This document shows, piece by piece, positions 24,447 through 32,589 of a stretch of 64,000 nucleotides of DNA. The translations under genes and the position numbers were made by a program. The stretch lies in IMG/VR virus record IMGVR_UViG_3300020186_000013, positions 124,001 to 188,000 of that record. One strand, given 5' to 3'. Position 1 is the first letter of the stretch. Each line of letters opens with the position of its first letter. This stretch comes from a virus. The notes beneath the pieces are model-generated. The model saw nothing but the letters and a program-made list of their open reading frames with translations, had not been told where the DNA came from and did no database searches.

Positions 24447-24872
24447 TCAGTAGGGTGTGAACGTCGGCGTCGCGTCCGCCGTCGCGGACGGCTTGGCGAC
24501 CAGCATGCCGGTCAGTGCATCATAAGCCTGGCCGATGATTGCCGGAAGGGCACGCTCGATGGCAGGCCCGATGAACGTGTTGAAGATGAACGGGTGGCCG
24601 ATCGCCGTCGCCAGGTAGCTCTGGATCGACTGCTTGTAAAACGCCATCGTTGCGTCGATGACGATTTGCCTTCGGTCCTCGGGCGACGCACCGACAACCT
24701 GCCCAGCCAAGTTGGTAACGGAACCGATGAACTTCGTCAGGATGCCGACCCAGTCGACAGCCGGAAGGACCGTCCCCGGTTCCGTCACGAACATGGGCAC
24801 GGTGGAACCGTAGTGAATCAGAGCCTTGTCGATCTCGGGTTGCAACTGCGTGTACAGCGGGGTCACCATCAT
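24447..24872 (-). CDS. Small virion-cluster protein, possibly truncated at TGA
   Basis: The ATG at 24872 follows AGGAGATCCC. The 141-aa product is helical and moderately hydrophobic (VDWVGILTKFIGSVTNLAGQ, SIQSYLATAIGHPFIFNTFI, ERALPAIIGQAYDAL) and ends ATPTFTPY. It might lie at a membrane surface. The frame continues in a coding-like way beyond the TGA for 32 codons, so the full protein may once have been, or may sometimes be, about 174 aa. Confidence 0.6.
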   Translation of the reverse strand: MMVTPLYTQLQPEIDKALIHYGSTVPMFVTEPGTVLPAVDWVGILTKFIGSVTNLAGQVVGASPEDRRQIVIDATMAFYKQSIQSYLATAIGHPFIFNTFIGPAIERALPAIIGQAYDALTGMLVAKPSATADATPTFTPY

Positions 24873-24880
24873 GGGATCTC

Positions 24881-26020
24881 CTAGTGAAACAGTTTCGGCA
24901 CAACTGACCCGATGAGGCCGAGAGCGGCGACACCCTTGCCGATTTGGCTGAAGGTGTAGGGCGTGCCGACCACCTGGTTTAGCACCGCTCCGACCCAAGC
25001 CCCAGTAAGGTAATCTTTCCCCGCGTTCATTGCTAGTTGACCTAGCTGCCCGCCCGTGACGTGTCCGGGACTGCTCCGCTCGTCAGGCAGTTGCTGGGCC
25101 GCGTACATGGCCCCCATCGTCGTCGCGGCGAGGTCCGGTGACGCCCCCGACTCCCACAGCGTCTGACCGAGGGCGTTGATGTTGACGTCGTACGGCGTGC
25201 GGTGCCGATGGTCGCCGCCGCCGAACATGTCCCCGAACGCCCGCTTTACAAACGAGTCGCAAGCACCCTTGTAAGCATCGCCCACCTGTGGGGCGAGCAG
25301 GTGCTTGTTCGAGAACTCTTGGCTGTACTCTTCGGTCTGTGGGCGGCTGGTGCCGGCGAGTCGGCTTTCCAGGAGACTCGGCCGATCGAACTTAGGCGAG
25401 TCCGACAGCTGCTCGATCGGTGGGGTATCCAGCGGGTGCGGGTCGAGGAGGGAGTGGCCGGTCGCATGATTGGCGTACGCCCAGGCAGCACCGGGAGCCG
25501 CACCCGCCAGAGCACCGAGAATGGCTCCCGTCCGCTTCAATTTCTTGCCGTACTTGTGCGGCATTAACGCTTCAGCCAGAGAGCCAACACCATAACCAAG
25601 ACCACCGCCCACCAATCCGGTCGTAAGCATCGCAGCCAAAGGACTCGGGGCGTTAGGGATTCCACCGGGGTAGGTTCCTGGGAAGAAGTTGAGGAGTTCA
25701 CCGGCCCGCCGCAGCGTCTCGCTGTAGGCGACCTTGACCCAATCGCCACCCGTGGCCTCATCCCGAGTCAGGTAAGTCTCCCGCACGTGATCGGCACCGA
25801 CCGCCCGCTCGGCGGCACGCTTACACCGCAGGGCATCAGGCCGATGGAAGTCGATAGACGTACGCGGGAACAGGGCGACCTGATCGCGGTCCGGGCTATA
25901 GAAGTAATCGACGGGGTACTTGGTGAAGATCGACGCTGCCGCCTGCTTCACGTCCCAGCACGGTGCCGCCGTCTTCACGACCCAGGCATCCAGGCGGGGG
26001 ATCACGTCTTCCCAATCCAT
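24881..26020 (-). CDS. Virion-type protein with glycine-zipper segment
   Basis: The 379-aa product contains repeated K-A-A style patches (VVKTAAPCWDVKQAAASIF, CKRAAERAVGADHV, CDSFVKRAFGDMF). It also has glycine/alanine-rich hydrophobic segments near residues 130-150 and 165-185 (MLTTGLVGGGLGYGVGSLAE, AILGALAGAAPGAAWAYA) and a hydrophobic end. This is the same architecture as other proteins in the head-side cluster and suggests an internal or ejected virion protein. It is the first gene after the hairpin at 26039, so it probably begins this virion transcription unit. Confidence 0.65.
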   Translation of the reverse strand: MDWEDVIPRLDAWVVKTAAPCWDVKQAAASIFTKYPVDYFYSPDRDQVALFPRTSIDFHRPDALRCKRAAERAVGADHVRETYLTRDEATGGDWVKVAYSETLRRAGELLNFFPGTYPGGIPNAPSPLAAMLTTGLVGGGLGYGVGSLAEALMPHKYGKKLKRTGAILGALAGAAPGAAWAYANHATGHSLLDPHPLDTPPIEQLSDSPKFDRPSLLESRLAGTSRPQTEEYSQEFSNKHLLAPQVGDAYKGACDSFVKRAFGDMFGGGDHRHRTPYDVNINALGQTLWESGASPDLAATTMGAMYAAQQLPDERSSPGHVTGGQLGQLAMNAGKDYLTGAWVGAVLNQVVGTPYTFSQIGKGVAALGLIGSVVPKLFH

Positions 26021-26038
26021 GGGCAGGGCTCCAATGCG

Positions 26039-26067
26039 AAGAGGTCGGGGTTGACCCCCGACCTCTT
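26039..26067. terminator. Strong hairpin between RNR and virion cluster
   Basis: AAGAGGTCGGGG and CCCCGACCTCTT pair perfectly over 12 bp around a TTGAC loop. It follows the ribonucleotide reductase stop by 37 bp and precedes the next ATG by 18 bp. The T-run is weak on either strand, so partial termination or mRNA end protection is likely. Confidence 0.65.
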
Positions 26068-26103
26068 ATCATACTCGGTTTCCGTCTGCGGGCTCAACCG
26101 GTA

Positions 26104-28431
26104 CTACAGCTCACACTTGTCCCCGCTGCACGCATACGTCCGAGAACCCGTGGTGGTGTCGACCTCCTCGTACCGTGGCAGCTTCGCCCAGTCGATGACC
26201 GGGAACTTCGCAGCCAGCTCGTTGTACTGCTCCTCGGTGACCACCTCGTTGGGAGCCGCCTTGTAGCTGCCGTTGTCCCACGGCAGGAAGGAGATGCCCG
26301 TAATCTCGTCGAAGTGCTCCCACACCCACGTGCCAACCGCAGGCCACTCATGGTCCTTGACGTAGATCGTCACCGAGCAAGAGTGATCCGCCCAGTGCCG
26401 TTTCCACAGCAACCAGTTCTCCAGCTGCTGCATGGCCGTCACGTCTTCGCGGAGGGTGCAGCCCTCGGGGTTCTTCTTGATCCACGAGAACGCGACCAGG
26501 GACGGGTCTTCGGGGGCCACCTCCCACGGCACGCCCGACTCCTTGAGGAACTTGCACATCGGGGTGTGCATCGACTCGCGGGTCCGACGGATCTGGTGGC
26601 GACCGAACCGTGGCGACAGACCCGAGCCGCAGTCGAAGAACACGGCCGAGTCGCCGCTGGGCTTCACGGTGGTGTCGGCTGCCGACCGGTTGATGCCGAA
26701 CCGTTTGGCCAGCATCTCGTTCGTCTCGGTCACGATCTGCTTGAGGGCCGTCAGCAGTTCCTCGCGACCGGGAGCACCCGGCTGGAGCAGCGGACAGTCC
26801 GCGTGGCCGGTGATGTCGACGCCGAGCAGCCGCTCCTCGTCGCAGTTCTTCTTCCAGTCCTTGCGGATGTACTGGAAGTTGGTGCAGCACGACTGGAGGG
26901 TGCCGAAGTAGGTCGCCGCCCGCACCTTCTCCATCAGCGTTTCCTTCGTGTCCTCCCGGCGGGCAACGGCGATCGAGAGGTTGCAGAACTGGAACGGCCG
27001 GAGCACGATTTCCGCACACGGGTTGCATCCGAACTTCCAGTTCTTGCGGCGGGCCGGGCGGTGTTTGCGGCACGCCTCGCGGTTGAAGATGCCCCGCTCC
27101 CCGGACTTCGACTTCACGAGGGCCAGCCACTCGTCCATGAAGTCCTCGACCGGGGGCTTCTCGTTGTACGCGGCCGAGTTGTTGGCCATCGACAGGAAAT
27201 CCCGATCACGCCACCACTCGCCATGCTTGGCGTGCCGCATGTTGCGGCTGTTCAGGTCGGAGATGGAGATGCAGGACGCACGCCGTACGCCGCCCACCTG
27301 GACGATCTTGCCGATCATGCAGCAGATGCAGTGGACATCGTAATCCGACAGGCGGCGACCCTGAGCCGCCAAGATGACGCCACGCACGAACGTCAGGAGC
27401 TGGACGAGGGATTCCGGACCTGACGCCCGCCCACCCTTGGTAATCAGGCGTGTGCCCGCCTTCCGCACGTCGTTCGTGTCGAACTCCACGTCCTCGCCCG
27501 AGAACCACTTTGTGATCCCGAACAGCAAGGCGTCGCACCACCCCTCGGTGGAATCCTTGACCTTGTACTTGTACTTCTTGGCGTGCTTGCCCTTCCCCTG
27601 CCGCTTGACGCGGGGGAGATCGTCAACGTAGTCGGTCTCGACCGAGAAGCCGCCGCCGGTGCCCTGCATGAGGATGTAGAGCAACTCGGCAAACGAGAAG
27701 AGATCCTTGATCGGGTGGTAGGCACAGTTGTAGGCACCGACGTGGCACCGTTCGAGGGCAGGACCGGCCATCTGCACGACACGCATCGCGGGGCTGGACT
27801 TCAGCTCGAACATCATCTTGCGGAGCCAGACGACCTCCTCGGACTTGAGGTGGCCGAACTGCGGGATGGTGCCGAACCAGTCGAAGACGCGGTTGTTGCA
27901 CTCTTGCCACGTCTCGCGGCGGTTGTCCTTCTCACGCCACCGGGAGAACTTGGAAAGGAACTGGTAATACTGGAGCGGGCTGGGGAAGTGCTGGGCGTCT
28001 TCGGTGATCGCCTCAGTAACGTGGGCCGGGATCGGCCGTTCCTCGCGAGTCTTACGACGCTCCTCGCGGTAAAGCGTGTAGTGCTCGGCAGCTTCGGCCA
28101 AGCCGTCCGCCCACAACTGAGTAATGACGGCCCGCTGCACCTCTTCGATCGTCATCGCCGACACGCTCTGGGCGGCGAAGTAATTCACGACTCTGACGGT
28201 GACGGCCTCGACCGTGTCGTGCGAGTCGTCAGGCGTGACGTTGAGTCCGTTTTGAAAGCAGCGGGTGACGGCGTGGCGAATCTTGGTACAGTCGAACGGC
28301 TCGGTGCGGCCGTCGCGTTTGGTGACCTTCCAGTCCTGGGACAAAACTTCCGGGGTGAGCGTCTTGCCGTTAGCGTCCTGACGGCTCTGGTAATTACGAC
28401 GCGACGACGCACTTGCAACGCCATGACTCAT
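26104..28431 (-). CDS. nrdJ: Adenosylcobalamin-dependent (class II) ribonucleotide reductase
   Basis: The enzyme would reduce ribonucleotides to deoxyribonucleotides for phage DNA synthesis. From the ATG at 28431 (GGAGG eight bases upstream) it is 775 aa. An ATP-cone occupies about residues 34-120 (WKVTKRDGRTEPFDCTKIRH). The thiyl-radical finger-loop motif GCNPCAEI is near residue 470, MQGTGGGFSVE and VGGVRRASCISISDLN are further family blocks, and the C-terminus ends CSGDKCEL, a CxxxxC redox pair like that of monomeric B12-dependent triphosphate reductases. No small subunit or activase gene lies nearby, which agrees with class II. Confidence 0.92.
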   Translation of the reverse strand: MSHGVASASSRRNYQSRQDANGKTLTPEVLSQDWKVTKRDGRTEPFDCTKIRHAVTRCFQNGLNVTPDDSHDTVEAVTVRVVNYFAAQSVSAMTIEEVQRAVITQLWADGLAEAAEHYTLYREERRKTREERPIPAHVTEAITEDAQHFPSPLQYYQFLSKFSRWREKDNRRETWQECNNRVFDWFGTIPQFGHLKSEEVVWLRKMMFELKSSPAMRVVQMAGPALERCHVGAYNCAYHPIKDLFSFAELLYILMQGTGGGFSVETDYVDDLPRVKRQGKGKHAKKYKYKVKDSTEGWCDALLFGITKWFSGEDVEFDTNDVRKAGTRLITKGGRASGPESLVQLLTFVRGVILAAQGRRLSDYDVHCICCMIGKIVQVGGVRRASCISISDLNSRNMRHAKHGEWWRDRDFLSMANNSAAYNEKPPVEDFMDEWLALVKSKSGERGIFNREACRKHRPARRKNWKFGCNPCAEIVLRPFQFCNLSIAVARREDTKETLMEKVRAATYFGTLQSCCTNFQYIRKDWKKNCDEERLLGVDITGHADCPLLQPGAPGREELLTALKQIVTETNEMLAKRFGINRSAADTTVKPSGDSAVFFDCGSGLSPRFGRHQIRRTRESMHTPMCKFLKESGVPWEVAPEDPSLVAFSWIKKNPEGCTLREDVTAMQQLENWLLWKRHWADHSCSVTIYVKDHEWPAVGTWVWEHFDEITGISFLPWDNGSYKAAPNEVVTEEQYNELAAKFPVIDWAKLPRYEEVDTTTGSRTYACSGDKCEL

Positions 28432-28530
28432 GGCATCTTCCTCCGACAAATTGGGGATGGGAACAAAACACCAGTGCCGACCTGTCCCGCGATTCCTTCC
28501 GGACAGACCTACCGCACCCGCATCCTCGAC

Positions 28531-28983
28531 CTACTTCAGCCAGACCGTACCCCGCACGGGGTCGACGGCGTATGACGCAGGTTCGTCGGGTGGCGGCAGG
28601 TTGAACACACGCAACAGAACGTGGTTCCCGGCGAACGACCCTTGGATCAAGACCTCGGGACCGTCCATATCACCATTGTAGAGAGTGGGTGCAGACCAAC
28701 CCACTTTCTCGACCACCGACATCGCCGACAAAATGCGGGTCACATCGAGGCAAAAGCCGGACACGCAGCGGTGCCCGTCGTTGGCCCCGCCCCGCCATTC
28801 GTTGGGCGTGGGGAACACGGAAACCATCCAACCAGGAAACGAGTTATGAGGGTTGGTCGGCTCCCACAGACGATACCCCAAGGGGCCGATAAAGCCCAGA
28901 GGGGTCATGGCTGAGAGGACGGTCTCGACCAGGGCGTCCACCCACTTGGGGGGCTCGCAGGTGTGGATCTCGAACACACTCAC
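28531..28983 (-). CDS. Small soluble protein, unknown
   Basis: The 150-aa frame begins with GTG at 28983. It contains MTPLGFIGPLGYRLWEPTNP, GWMVSVFPTPNEWRGGANDG and FCLDVTRILSAMSVVEKVGW, a mixed alpha/beta composition with many aromatics and no low complexity. That pattern is typical of a real folded protein. I do not recognise the family. It lies between the Nudix/kinase/HAD gene and the reductase on the same strand. Confidence 0.55.
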   Translation of the reverse strand: MSVFEIHTCEPPKWVDALVETVLSAMTPLGFIGPLGYRLWEPTNPHNSFPGWMVSVFPTPNEWRGGANDGHRCVSGFCLDVTRILSAMSVVEKVGWSAPTLYNGDMDGPEVLIQGSFAGNHVLLRVFNLPPPDEPASYAVDPVRGTVWLK

Positions 28984-28996
28984 GGCGTACTCACGG

Positions 28997-30517
28997 TTAC
29001 TCGGAGCTTCCCTGCCCCTGGACTTTTTGTTTCTTGTGCCTACGGGCCGTACTCAAAATCGACGGACCGAACTCACCAAGTCGGACACCGTTGAACGCCC
29101 GGTTGTCCCAGTACACATCGGCCATGACCTTGCCGCTGGAACCAGGAGGCTGGTCGGGGTTCTCGTTGATGTGGTCAAAGGGGATGCCATGCTCCTCCAT
29201 CCACGTCTCGATCAACTTCGGGTTGTTGCGAACCGTGAAGATGATAATCCGAACGCCCGCTTCGTGTAAGAGCTTCATCCACTTCTTCGCCCCGCGACGG
29301 GGCAGACCGATGAAGTCCGGGTCATGCGGCTGCTTCTCCTCGGCCAGCGTCCCGTCGAGGTCAACGGCCACCGAGAACCGGCGTTCCTTGTAGTCGGCAG
29401 CCGTCTTGTCGGCGTAGTGGTTGATGACCTTGACGGACGGATCAGACCGCCACCGGGGAAGGTACGCCTTGTAGATCTGAGTGCCGACCTTGGCCTTGGC
29501 CACCCGCTGCTTCCGCCACTCAAGCTCGTCGAGGCCCATGGCCTTCGGGTTGTACTTGCTACTCGACCGGTCGCGGGTCAATCGCTGCTCGACGAGGCGA
29601 TCAAGCGGCGTGTCGATGAGGTGCCGCTCGTGGGCCTTGCGCAACTCAGGATCACCGTGCATGAGCTGCACGCCCTCAATGATCGACGGCACCTTGGCCT
29701 TCCGGATCGCATCCTCAACGAGCTTGCGGTTGTTCAAGCGACGCATGGCGTTCTTCTCTTCGGGGTCGAGGTGAGACACCTCCATGCCCTTCCACTGCTT
29801 CCACAACGGGTGGGCGTCGAGTGATACATGAGGCATCTTGTTTTCGCCCGACAACTTCTTGGCGTAGGTCGTCTTGCCTGCCCCCGAGAAACCTGTGACG
29901 AGGATGTGCTTCAAAGCTGGCGGCAGCCCCTTCAGGTGCTTGAGCACCTCCATACGCTTCGCGTTCGCTGCCACCAGCGTCGGACTCAGGCCGTCCTGCT
30001 TCGACATGGCCATGGCTTCGTCAATGTCGTAAAGTCCCACGCCCTTGCGGGACACCGGCTCAACCAGCTTGTTACCGTGGGGCTCGCCCAGATCGCCGAC
30101 GAAGTAGTGCGTCCGGGAACCCCGGTAGGTCTTGGCCCGCTCGGCCTGCTTTTTTCCGCTGTAGGGCGGCGACCAGTCCAACTCGTGCGGGTCGAATGGA
30201 AGAGGTCGGGGGTTGTGGACGTGGTATCCGCTTTCTTCCGCGAACTCGCGGACCGCAGCCGTCGCCGGGTCTTCACCAGGGTCGATGCCGCCACCGAACG
30301 TCAGGAAGTTGCCAGCGTCAGCGAGACCCCCGAAGATTTTGCCGTCCTTCATGGCAAACATCTCGGCACGATCGCGGTACGGCTTCGGGTTGCTTTCTTG
30401 CGTGACGCCAGGCAGACTGGTACTCAGAGCCGCCAACGCAGCCTTCGTCAGGCTGAGGCGGTCTTCCGGGACCCGTGGGGCCAGAATCCGCAAGATCGGA
30501 TCTTCGGACTCAAACAT
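28997..30517 (-). CDS. Nudix - P-loop kinase - HAD phosphatase fusion
   Basis: Three catalytic modules occur in one 506-aa chain. A Nudix box near residues 95-118 (GGIDPGEDPATAAVREFAEE followed by SG) has the G-x5-E-x7-RE-x2-EE-x-G spacing. A P-loop near 208-220 (GFSGAGKTTYAKKLSG) begins a polynucleotide-kinase-like domain, with a QRLTRDRSSSKY lid-like segment. A HAD motif near 395 (VDLDGTLAEE) is followed by IIIFTVRNNP. Kinase plus HAD recalls T4 polynucleotide kinase/phosphatase. The extra Nudix domain suggests processing of capped or nucleotide-linked ends, or of nucleotide metabolites. The substrate is not deducible. Confidence 0.85.
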   Translation of the reverse strand: MFESEDPILRILAPRVPEDRLSLTKAALAALSTSLPGVTQESNPKPYRDRAEMFAMKDGKIFGGLADAGNFLTFGGGIDPGEDPATAAVREFAEESGYHVHNPRPLPFDPHELDWSPPYSGKKQAERAKTYRGSRTHYFVGDLGEPHGNKLVEPVSRKGVGLYDIDEAMAMSKQDGLSPTLVAANAKRMEVLKHLKGLPPALKHILVTGFSGAGKTTYAKKLSGENKMPHVSLDAHPLWKQWKGMEVSHLDPEEKNAMRRLNNRKLVEDAIRKAKVPSIIEGVQLMHGDPELRKAHERHLIDTPLDRLVEQRLTRDRSSSKYNPKAMGLDELEWRKQRVAKAKVGTQIYKAYLPRWRSDPSVKVINHYADKTAADYKERRFSVAVDLDGTLAEEKQPHDPDFIGLPRRGAKKWMKLLHEAGVRIIIFTVRNNPKLIETWMEEHGIPFDHINENPDQPPGSSGKVMADVYWDNRAFNGVRLGEFGPSILSTARRHKKQKVQGQGSSE

Positions 30518-30546
30518 TGACTTGTCCCCTTTTGGGGTGATAAGCT
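30517..30546 (+). promoter_or_regulatory. Candidate csrA promoter with CCCCTTTTGGGG inverted repeat
   Basis: TTGACT at 30517-30522 and TAAGCT at 30541-30546 form a sigma70-like pair with an 18-bp spacer. The spacer holds the inverted repeat CCCCTTTTGGGG. A related GTGTCCCCTTTTCGGGTAAT lies before the gene starting at 40195 (minus strand), so this may be an operator or a shared promoter motif. Confidence 0.45.
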
Positions 30547-30588
30547 AACCACGCCTCGGAAACGCTGACAACTCGAAAGGAGTCGATC

Positions 30589-30783
30589 ATGCTCGTACTT
30601 TCACGCAAGGCCGGCGAGAAGATCCACATTGGCGACAACATCGTGTTGACCATCGTCGAGGTTCGCGGCAACAAGGTTCGCCTCGGCCTCGTGGCCCCGG
30701 CCGACGTTGCCGTGCACCGCGAAGAGGTCTTCGAGGCGATCAAGGCGTCGCAGGCGAACGCAGAGGTCGCGGCCCGGAGCTAG
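30589..30783 (+). CDS. csrA: CsrA/RsmA RNA-binding regulator, only plus-strand gene
   Basis: The 64-aa protein MLVLSRKAGEKIHIGDNIVL...VRLGLVAP..VAVHREEV matches CsrA end to end, including the RNA-contacting N-terminal LVLSRK and the VHREE segment with its key Arg. CsrA dimers bind GGA-containing mRNA leaders and block or stabilise translation. AAGGAG precedes the ATG. The gene is divergent from the Nudix/kinase/HAD gene, and its TAG overlaps by two bases the TAG of the convergent gene at 30780. A phage copy could rewire host mRNA use or tune the phage's own GGA-type ribosome sites. Confidence 0.95.
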   Translation: MLVLSRKAGEKIHIGDNIVLTIVEVRGNKVRLGLVAPADVAVHREEVFEAIKASQANAEVAARS

Positions 30784-31331
30784 TCCGAGTCCGCCTTGCG
30801 GGTGCCGTTGCGACCGAGAACGCCGCGACGGCGAACCGCACACGTGATGTGGAAGTCGTACTCGCCCCCTTTGGGGCGAGACGACAGCCCGTAAGACCGC
30901 CGCAGCTTCTGAAGTTCCGGTGAGTGGATCGTTGTAAACCACACCTTCTCCACGCCCGGCCACCCGTCAGGCTCCACTTCCTTCAGCCTCCCCAGCGTGT
31001 ACGTGAACTGCTTGCCACGCTCCGTGATCTTGTCGACGCCGCCGATCTCCTCGACCTCTTCCTTGCGGATGACCGAGATGTGAGCGTTGAACGGCTGGTC
31101 GCCGTGGCCCGGCGGCAACTCGACGCCCGGCTCCCTCATAGACTTGAAGATGCCTCGCACCATGGCGTTGGGCACGGTGAGCATGATCCAGCCGCCGGGC
31201 GTCGCGTAGAGCGTCCCCGCCAGGTTGTACACCGGGACAGGGACACCAGCCTCCTTGACAAACCGCTGGCCCAGGATGAAAGCAACCCGCTGGTGCACAG
31301 CGGGGCCGTTCGACACAGATAGCAGCGACAC
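30780..31331 (-). CDS. 2H phosphoesterase-like protein
   Basis: Starting at GTG 31331 (AGGAGGCTACC upstream), the 183-aa protein has two H-x-[ST] motifs: AHISVI near residue 88 and FHITCAV near 159. Their spacing suits the paired catalytic histidines of 2H phosphoesterases, which act on 2',3'- or 2',5'-linked RNA ends and cyclic nucleotides. A basic tail follows. The adjacent Nudix/kinase/HAD fusion would make a sensible RNA-end-repair partner. The assignment relies on two short motifs and the overall size. Confidence 0.6.
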   Translation of the reverse strand: MSLLSVSNGPAVHQRVAFILGQRFVKEAGVPVPVYNLAGTLYATPGGWIMLTVPNAMVRGIFKSMREPGVELPPGHGDQPFNAHISVIRKEEVEEIGGVDKITERGKQFTYTLGRLKEVEPDGWPGVEKVWFTTIHSPELQKLRRSYGLSSRPKGGEYDFHITCAVRRRGVLGRNGTRKADSD

Positions 31332-31340
31332 GGTAGCCTC

Positions 31341-31781
31341 CTACTTAACGGTCGGCACGACGGTGAAGTACAACGTGAGGGCGGCGATGACGGCGGTGAC
31401 GATCATACCGAGTACGCCCGCGACGATCTGCCCCCGTGACACGATCTTGGCCGTGTTCATGCCGTTGAAGTGTTTGTTGAGCTGGGTGATTCCGGTGGCA
31501 AGGTTGGCCAGGCTGTGCTGGATGAGGATGTGCTCAGTCTCAAGGTGGGACATCCGCTGCATGAGGGACGGCTGGCCGTTGCCGTCGCGGACGATTACCA
31601 ACAGACTGGCGATGCTGTCATTAAGGGTGATCTGACTCTGTTGCATCTGACCCACGCACGCCGCCATCTTCACCTCGGCCGAGTGTGCGTCACGAAGGTC
31701 CTCCCGGAGTTGATCGACCGAGACCGTGAGCGTCTCCATGCCGGCGGTCAGTTTGATGATGGACTGTTCGGTAGCGTTCAT
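31341..31781 (-). CDS. Coiled-coil protein with C-terminal membrane anchor
   Basis: The ATG at 31781 follows CGGAG, giving 146 aa (MNATEQSIIKLTAGME...). Residues 5-50 and 75-110 are heptad-like helices (LTVSVDQLREDLRDAH, MSHLETEHILIQHSLANLAT). The end is a single transmembrane helix (GVLGMIVTAVIAALTLYFTV). This is the layout of XhlA-like phage lysis accessory proteins, which is one possible role; a membrane-anchored trimeric adaptor is another. Confidence 0.65.
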   Translation of the reverse strand: MNATEQSIIKLTAGMETLTVSVDQLREDLRDAHSAEVKMAACVGQMQQSQITLNDSIASLLVIVRDGNGQPSLMQRMSHLETEHILIQHSLANLATGITQLNKHFNGMNTAKIVSRGQIVAGVLGMIVTAVIAALTLYFTVVPTVK

Positions 31782-32063
31782 CTGCAACTCCGTTTGCAGT
31801 TCGGGGCGAAGAGAGTGTCGTCGGCCGTGCTTGCCTCCCAGGATCGCCCACTCTGGGTCCAACGCCTCACCTCTTGCGAGGCTGGGCAACACGGTGGCTT
31901 AGCGGCGTTCCACCGATACCTCCAGGCACCCGGCCTTTCCGCCACGGTGCCCTTACCTCGGGTTTACGGCAGTCCCTGCCAACCCACGCTTACCTGCCGA
32001 CGCCAGCAGCAAGGCAAGCACGACCGACGACACCCGCATTATCAAGGCAATCGTGCTTCAAAA
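31782..32063. other. Intergenic stretch without a convincing gene
   Basis: Short frames exist on both strands, but none has both a ribosome site and protein-like composition. I see no tRNA, repeat or clear terminator in it. It may hold the leader of the membrane-anchored coiled-coil gene. Confidence 0.4.
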
Positions 32064-32348
32064 TCAAGCCGGAGGAGCTTTGCGGGCAGGCACAGACACT
32101 CGGTGACCGGTGAACTCGCGGGCCTTGTGATATTTCCGGCCACACTCGCAGCGGGCACTGAGTGTCGCCAGGGCACGATCGACACTCTGCTGCGTGTGGC
32201 TCCAAACGGGGCCTACGACCGTTTCCGCCCACTGACACTGCACGTACACGCAGATTTGTTTGACCTTCTTCTCGTTTAGAGCTGACGCGAAGTGCACCGA
32301 AGCGGGGGCGACGAACTTGGACTTCTTCCGTGGTCGAAGGGGTGGCAT
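32064..32348 (-). CDS. Small protein with Cys-rich segment
   Basis: GGAGGAAATA directly precedes the ATG at 32348. The 94-aa product begins with a basic MPPLRPRKKSKF, has a central helical part (NEKKVKQICVYVQCQWAETV) and a CxC motif (LSARCECGRKYHKAREF) that could bind metal with the earlier cysteines. A nucleic-acid-binding regulator is possible. No named family recognised. Confidence 0.55.
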   Translation of the reverse strand: MPPLRPRKKSKFVAPASVHFASALNEKKVKQICVYVQCQWAETVVGPVWSHTQQSVDRALATLSARCECGRKYHKAREFTGHRVSVPARKAPPA

Positions 32349-32361
32349 TATTTCCTCCGTG

Positions 32362-32571
32362 TTAGCCGTTAATGTCGTCGAGCGGCTTACCCTCTATGGC
32401 TCGGTTGTAGCCCCGACGCCACGCTCCGCGACGTTGCCGTTGTACGCCCTGGCCGATCTTGTACGGTTGATCGTTACGACCGGCCAGGGCGTCTTCGTAC
32501 CCTCGACGGTAGCACGAGAAGAGATGCTTCTGCCAGCGAAACTTGGCGTCGCGTGGGTGTACCTTGGACAT
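32362..32571 (-). CDS. RMF/CrpP-like small basic protein
   Basis: The 69-aa product contains YRRGYEDALAGRNDQPYKIG followed by RRGAWRRGYNRAIEG. This resembles ribosome modulation factor (RGYQAGIAGR...CPY...WLGGWREA) and CrpP-type phage proteins in length, GY-x-A-G-R and W-x2-G-[WY] motifs. If related, it could bind ribosomes and dampen host translation. Similarity is short and judged by eye. A strong hairpin with TTTT lies just upstream of its start. Confidence 0.55.
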   Translation of the reverse strand: MSKVHPRDAKFRWQKHLFSCYRRGYEDALAGRNDQPYKIGQGVQRQRRGAWRRGYNRAIEGKPLDDING

Positions 32572-32589
32572 TGGCGGTGCCTATGAAAA

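Noticed and set aside
30780-30783. Error in the annotation of csrA or its neighbour because their stops overlap
   Set aside because: Both frames are well supported (full CsrA match; 2H motifs and GTG with ribosome site), and shared stop bases are possible for convergent genes.
31874-32113. Plus-strand 79-aa gene
   Set aside because: No ribosome site, composition not protein-like, and it overlaps the convincing minus-strand gene at 32064.
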